NCBI RefSeq assembly: GCF_900497695.1
Contig: NZ_UIDD01000008.1
Span: 310,001-374,000, forward strand
Origin: Pseudomonas wadenswilerensis
GTDB taxonomy: Bacteria; Pseudomonadota; Gammaproteobacteria; Pseudomonadales; Pseudomonadaceae
Direction: 5' to 3'
DNA length: 64,000 nucleotides
Under the pieces are notes generated by a model. The model was given only the letters and a program-made list of their open reading frames with translations, did not search any database and was not told the DNA's origin. A program made the position numbers and the translations under genes. Position 1 is the stretch's first letter. The number at the start of each line of letters is the position of its first letter. Shown piece after piece: positions 61,356 to 64,000 of the stretch.

Positions 61356-61581
61356 AGCGGGGAATCTTCCATGAACGAATCGGGTCATGGTACTCCACGC
61401 CTGCGCGGTTGTGACAGCATCGGTGCTGACGTACTATCCTTGCCAGCAAGCGATACCCCGCATACTTATAACTCATTCCTCAGCGCACACGCTTCACTCA
61501 GGCCCGACCGGCGTGAGTGTCTGGCGCTGGGCGCGTTTTCGTTCCCGGCAACCGCAAACGACTCGGAGCAAGGTTTTACTC

Positions 61582-62763
61582 ATGAATACATCCGTGGATG
61601 CGCGAACCGGCAGTTGGCTGAGTGTCATCGCCCTGGCCTTGGCGGCCTTCATTTTCAACACCACCGAATTCGTCCCGGTGGCGCTGCTCAGCGACATCGG
61701 CCGCAGTTTCGACATGTCGACCGCCCAGGTTGGCCTGATGCTGACCATCTACGCCTGGGTGGTGGCCCTGGCCTCGTTGCCGATGATGCTGCTGACGCGC
61801 AACATCGAGCGGCGCAAGTTGCTGATCATCGTCTTTGCCCTGTTCATCCTCAGCCATTTGCTCTCGGGGGTGGCGCAGAGCTTCGGCATGCTGCTGCTCA
61901 GCCGTATCGGCATTGCCCTGGCCCATGCGGTGTTCTGGGCCATTACCGCCTCGCTGGCGGTGCGCGTGGCGCCGCCGGGGCAACAGGCCAAGGCTTTGGG
62001 CCTGCTGGCTACCGGCACCACCCTGGCGATGGTCATGGGCATTCCGCTGGGGCGGGTGGTCGGCGAGGCCCTGGGCTGGCGTACCACTTTCCTGGCGATT
62101 GCCGGGGTGGCCCTGGCGACCTTGCTGTGCCTGGTCAAATCCCTGCCGCTGCTGCCGAGCCAGAACTCCGGCTCGCTGCGCAGCGTGCCAGTGCTGTTCA
62201 AGCGCCCGGCGCTGGTGACCGTGTATGTGCTGGTGGCGCTGGTGATTGCCGCGCAGTTCACCGCCTACAGCTACATCGAGCCGTTTGCCCTGAATGTGGC
62301 GCAGATCGGCGGTGAGCTGACCACCGTGCTGCTGTTGCTGTTTGGGGGTGCCGGGGTGTTTGGTTCAGTGCTGTTCAGCCGCTACAGCGAGCGCTTCCCG
62401 CAGGGTTTTCTGATCGGGGCGATCGCCATGCTGGCGACTTGTCTGCTGCTGTTGCTGCCGTTGTCTGGCGACTTCAGCCTGCTGGGCACCTTGAGCGTGT
62501 TCTGGGGTGTTGCGATCATGTGCTTCAGCCTGGCGCTGCAGTCCAGGGTGCTGATCCTCGCCTCGGATGCCACCGACGTGGCCATGGCCATGTTCTCCGG
62601 CATCTACAACATCGGCATTGGCGCCGGGGCGTTGATCGGCAGCCTGGTCAGCGTGCACATGGGCCTGGGTAATATCGGTTTTGTCGGCGGATCGCTGGCC
62701 CTGGCGGGGTTGCTGTTGTGCGGGGTGACTACCTACCGGTTTGCCCGGGCCGAGGTGGCGTGA
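61582..62763 (+). CDS. MFS sugar/arabinose efflux transporter, SotB-like
   Basis: A 393-residue, 12-helix major facilitator (DHA1 family). [20 protein letters not shown] in helix 1 and the following loop is the SotB/YdeA signature, and [10 protein letters not shown] the helix 2-3 loop. SotB exports arabinose, IPTG and related sugars in E. coli. The ATG at 61582 has GGAGCAAGG upstream; the longer open frame is not supported. A REP pair follows the stop. Confidence 0.88.
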   Translation: MNTSVDARTGSWLSVIALALAAFIFNTTEFVPVALLSDIGRSFDMSTAQVGLMLTIYAWVVALASLPMMLLTRNIERRKLLIIVFALFILSHLLSGVAQSFGMLLLSRIGIALAHAVFWAITASLAVRVAPPGQQAKALGLLATGTTLAMVMGIPLGRVVGEALGWRTTFLAIAGVALATLLCLVKSLPLLPSQNSGSLRSVPVLFKRPALVTVYVLVALVIAAQFTAYSYIEPFALNVAQIGGELTTVLLLLFGGAGVFGSVLFSRYSERFPQGFLIGAIAMLATCLLLLLPLSGDFSLLGTLSVFWGVAIMCFSLALQSRVLILASDATDVAMAMFSGIYNIGIGAGALIGSLVSVHMGLGNIGFVGGSLALAGLLLCGVTTYRFARAEVA

Positions 62764-62780
62764 CGAGGGGGGCTGCTTTG

Positions 62781-62852
62781 CAGCCCATCGCCGGCAAGCC
62801 AGCTCCCACACGGACTGCGCAAAGCCTGTGGGAGCGGGCTTGCCCCGCGATC
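62781..62852. repeat. Inverted REP pair
   Basis: CATCGCCGGCAAGCCAGCTCCC and CTGTGGGAGCGGGCTTGCC flank a short spacer between the sotB-like stop and the 3' end of the small zinc-ribbon protein. Confidence 0.8.
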
Positions 62853-63186
62853 AATCGCGAATCTTCATCAGCCCGTCGCACTTCAGGCAACGTACCTTCT
62901 TCAACCCGCGCACTTCGCTAAAGCCGACCCGGCGTGACAGCGCAGTCCCCGGCTCGTCCTTGTACAGGTGCAGCATCGCCGCGTTGCACAGCGGGCAACG
63001 CACCAGCATCGCCAGCGGAAAACTCAGAAAGCACAGGCCGAAAATCACCAGCATGTAGGTCGCGGCAACGCTTTTGGGCATCCAGTCGAACACCGTCAGC
63101 AACATGAGCGGCGCGCCGATATAGATGCTGAAGTCATTGATATAGATGTTCAGAAACGCCACGCGGAAGTATTCGAGTTGTGGCAT
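62851..63186 (-). CDS. Small membrane protein with C-terminal zinc-ribbon cysteines
   Basis: A 111-residue protein with two hydrophobic helices (about residues 22-36 and 42-60) followed by two CxxC pairs (VRCPLCNA and VRCLKCDG), which could bind one zinc ion. The second pair lies near the C-terminus. It is encoded 1 bp after the YceK-like gene, so the two are probably co-expressed. I do not recognise a named family. Confidence 0.65.
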   Translation of the reverse strand: MPQLEYFRVAFLNIYINDFSIYIGAPLMLLTVFDWMPKSVAATYMLVIFGLCFLSFPLAMLVRCPLCNAAMLHLYKDEPGTALSRRVGFSEVRGLKKVRCLKCDGLMKIRD

Positions 63187-63187
63187 T

Positions 63188-63472
63188 TCAGTTCATCGCA
63201 TCATGGGGCAGCAGGGCGGTGTCGACCACCATGTCCACCGGCAGGGTGGCAATGGCAAACACCGGGCAGACGATGGTCACCCAGCAGAACATCGTTGAGT
63301 AACCGTCGTAGCCACTGGCGCCGATCATGGTCAGCAACTGGACATTGGCCTGGGTGCCTTTGTAGTAGTCGGCGCCGCTGCTGTAGCTGTTGGAGCCGCG
63401 CGCGACAAAGGTGCCGCAACTGGCCAGGAACAAGGTCGAGGCCAGGAGCAAAGAGGTGAGGGTTCTGATGAT
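63188..63472 (-). CDS. YceK/YidQ-like lipoprotein; start codon unclear
   Basis: About 94 residues with a lipoprotein signal (LLLASTLFLASC, lipobox Cys) followed by GTFVARGSNSYSSGADYYKG and a cysteine-containing hydrophobic C-terminal half typical of the YceK/YidQ (DUF1375) family. There is no in-frame ATG or strong start. Candidates are ATC at 63472 (with AAGGA at good spacing), TTG at 63451 (signal then lacks its basic residue), or GTG at 63520. An ATG at 63477 sits in another frame right after the ribosome site, which would fit a 1-base frameshift, either a sequence error or a true lesion. Confidence 0.6.
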   Translation of the reverse strand: MIRTLTSLLLASTLFLASCGTFVARGSNSYSSGADYYKGTQANVQLLTMIGASGYDGYSTMFCWVTIVCPVFAIATLPVDMVVDTALLPHDAMN

Positions 63473-63527
63473 GCCATTCCTTAGCAGATAGAGACGCGAG
63501 ACCAGCGCGCATTCTCGCACAACAACG

Positions 63528-64000
63528 CTAGTATCCGCGCAACCCGCGTGCACTGAAGTAATCTTCCAGCACCTCCGGCCCGGCATCGACCTGGGCCAGC
63601 GCCACATAGCTGTCCGGCCGCAACAGGTACACGCCATCTTGCTGCAACCCGGCCGCTTCATGCGCCTCATGCCATTCGAACACTTCCAGCGGCATGCCGC
63701 GCTCGGCACACCAGGCCACCAGGCTGCCGCTGGCAGCGCCATAGACCTGTACCTGCCAGCACAGACGCGCCAGCCCGGCAAAGTTGTCGTGCTTGCCATC
63801 GCTGACCCAGGGCAGGCGCTCGCCGCCATGCACCTGGCCGGCGCTGCCGACACTCAAGGGCATGTCGCGGTAGTTCAGGGTGATTTGCGAGACAGTGCGG
63901 AACAGGAACTCCCGTGCTGACTTGAGCGCCGCCACCCGTGGCAGCAGCATCGGCGCCAGACGGGTGCGCAGCAGGGCGGCCAGGCGGCCGTCGGCAGTGA
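63528..64000 (-). CDS. FAD-dependent aromatic monooxygenase, C-terminal part (cut by window end)
   Basis: Only the last about 157 residues are present; the frame continues beyond base 64000. LPRVAALKSAREFLFRTVSQ then LNYRDMPLS is a typical start of the C-terminal region of PHBH-like FAD monooxygenases (MhpA, TfdB, PheA type). The late GVYLLRPDSYVALAQ matches the thioredoxin-like tail, in which LxRPDxYxAW is conserved. The enzyme probably hydroxylates a phenolic or related substrate. Whether it is part of an aromatic pathway cannot be judged without the upstream sequence. Confidence 0.72.
   Translation of the reverse strand, partial: TADGRLAALLRTRLAPMLLPRVAALKSAREFLFRTVSQITLNYRDMPLSVGSAGQVHGGERLPWVSDGKHDNFAGLARLCWQVQVYGAASGSLVAWCAERGMPLEVFEWHEAHEAAGLQQDGVYLLRPDSYVALAQVDAGPEVLEDYFSARGLRGY

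Overview
The window is GC-rich chromosomal DNA from a Pseudomonas, probably of the P. putida/fluorescens group. I base this on gene content (AaaA-type M28 autotransporter, SdsA1-type alkylsulfatase, GlcDEF, MipA, YghU, AguA, SotB) and on the many REP elements with the core GTGGGAGCnGGCTTGCC. Nothing here looks like a prophage or plasmid. One intact IS3-family element is present.

Layout. 0-9 kb: end of agmatine deiminase, a TetR-controlled RND efflux pump, a GNAT enzyme, an Asp/Asn beta-hydroxylase-like membrane protein, a MipA porin-like protein, a YghU glutathione S-transferase and two small proteins. 9.0-24.2 kb: a catabolic island with an HSL-type esterase, a short-chain dehydrogenase (SDR), a KshA-like Rieske oxygenase, a LuxR-type regulator, a Nudix hydrolase, a complete lower meta-cleavage set (C-C hydrolase, hydratase, aldolase, acylating aldehyde dehydrogenase), a second SDR, and an operon of two acyl-CoA dehydrogenases, SDR, MaoC hydratase, thiolase and SnoaL-fold protein. 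24.24-25.49 kb: the IS3 element, inserted in a REP sequence. 25.6-31.3 kb: chemoreceptor, MocR regulator and a GABA/amino-acid permease. 31.3-44.3 kb: a second catabolic cluster (3-hydroxyacyl-CoA dehydrogenase, long acyl-CoA dehydrogenase, iron alcohol dehydrogenase, thioesterase, thiolase, two LysR and two AraC regulators, DUF1302/DUF1329 envelope pair). 44.3-45.2 kb: a tandem REP array. 45.2-51.1 kb: alkylsulfatase, START-domain protein, orphan sulfonate-type binding protein, autotransporter aminopeptidase. 51.2-64 kb: GNAT, GlcG-like protein, SCO1 and PCu(A)C copper proteins, siderophore receptor, cytochrome b561, PepSY protein, glycolate oxidase GlcDEF, NADAR protein, SotB exporter, small envelope proteins and the tail of an FAD monooxygenase.

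The main result is a likely undescribed regulon in the 9.0-24.2 kb island. A 16-bp dyad (consensus TMGTCC-N4-GGACKW) occurs six times, always between genes, with its centre 67-87 bp before a start codon. Together the six copies face seven transcription units. A -10-like hexamer lies about 32-33 bp from the dyad centre in six of seven cases, the geometry of an activator bound at about -42. The only regulator inside the island is a LuxR-type protein that resembles the steroid regulator TeiR/TesR, so I propose it as the binder. The enzymes resemble part of bacterial 9,10-seco steroid breakdown (KshA plus TesDEFG-like steps, and a split acyl-CoA dehydrogenase pair). The ring-opening extradiol dioxygenase, the flavin hydroxylase, the ketosteroid dehydrogenases and the Rieske reductase are not in the window. 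The natural substrate is therefore open: a steroid, another polycyclic isoprenoid or an aromatic. All family assignments are by eye from motifs and recall; no database search was run.
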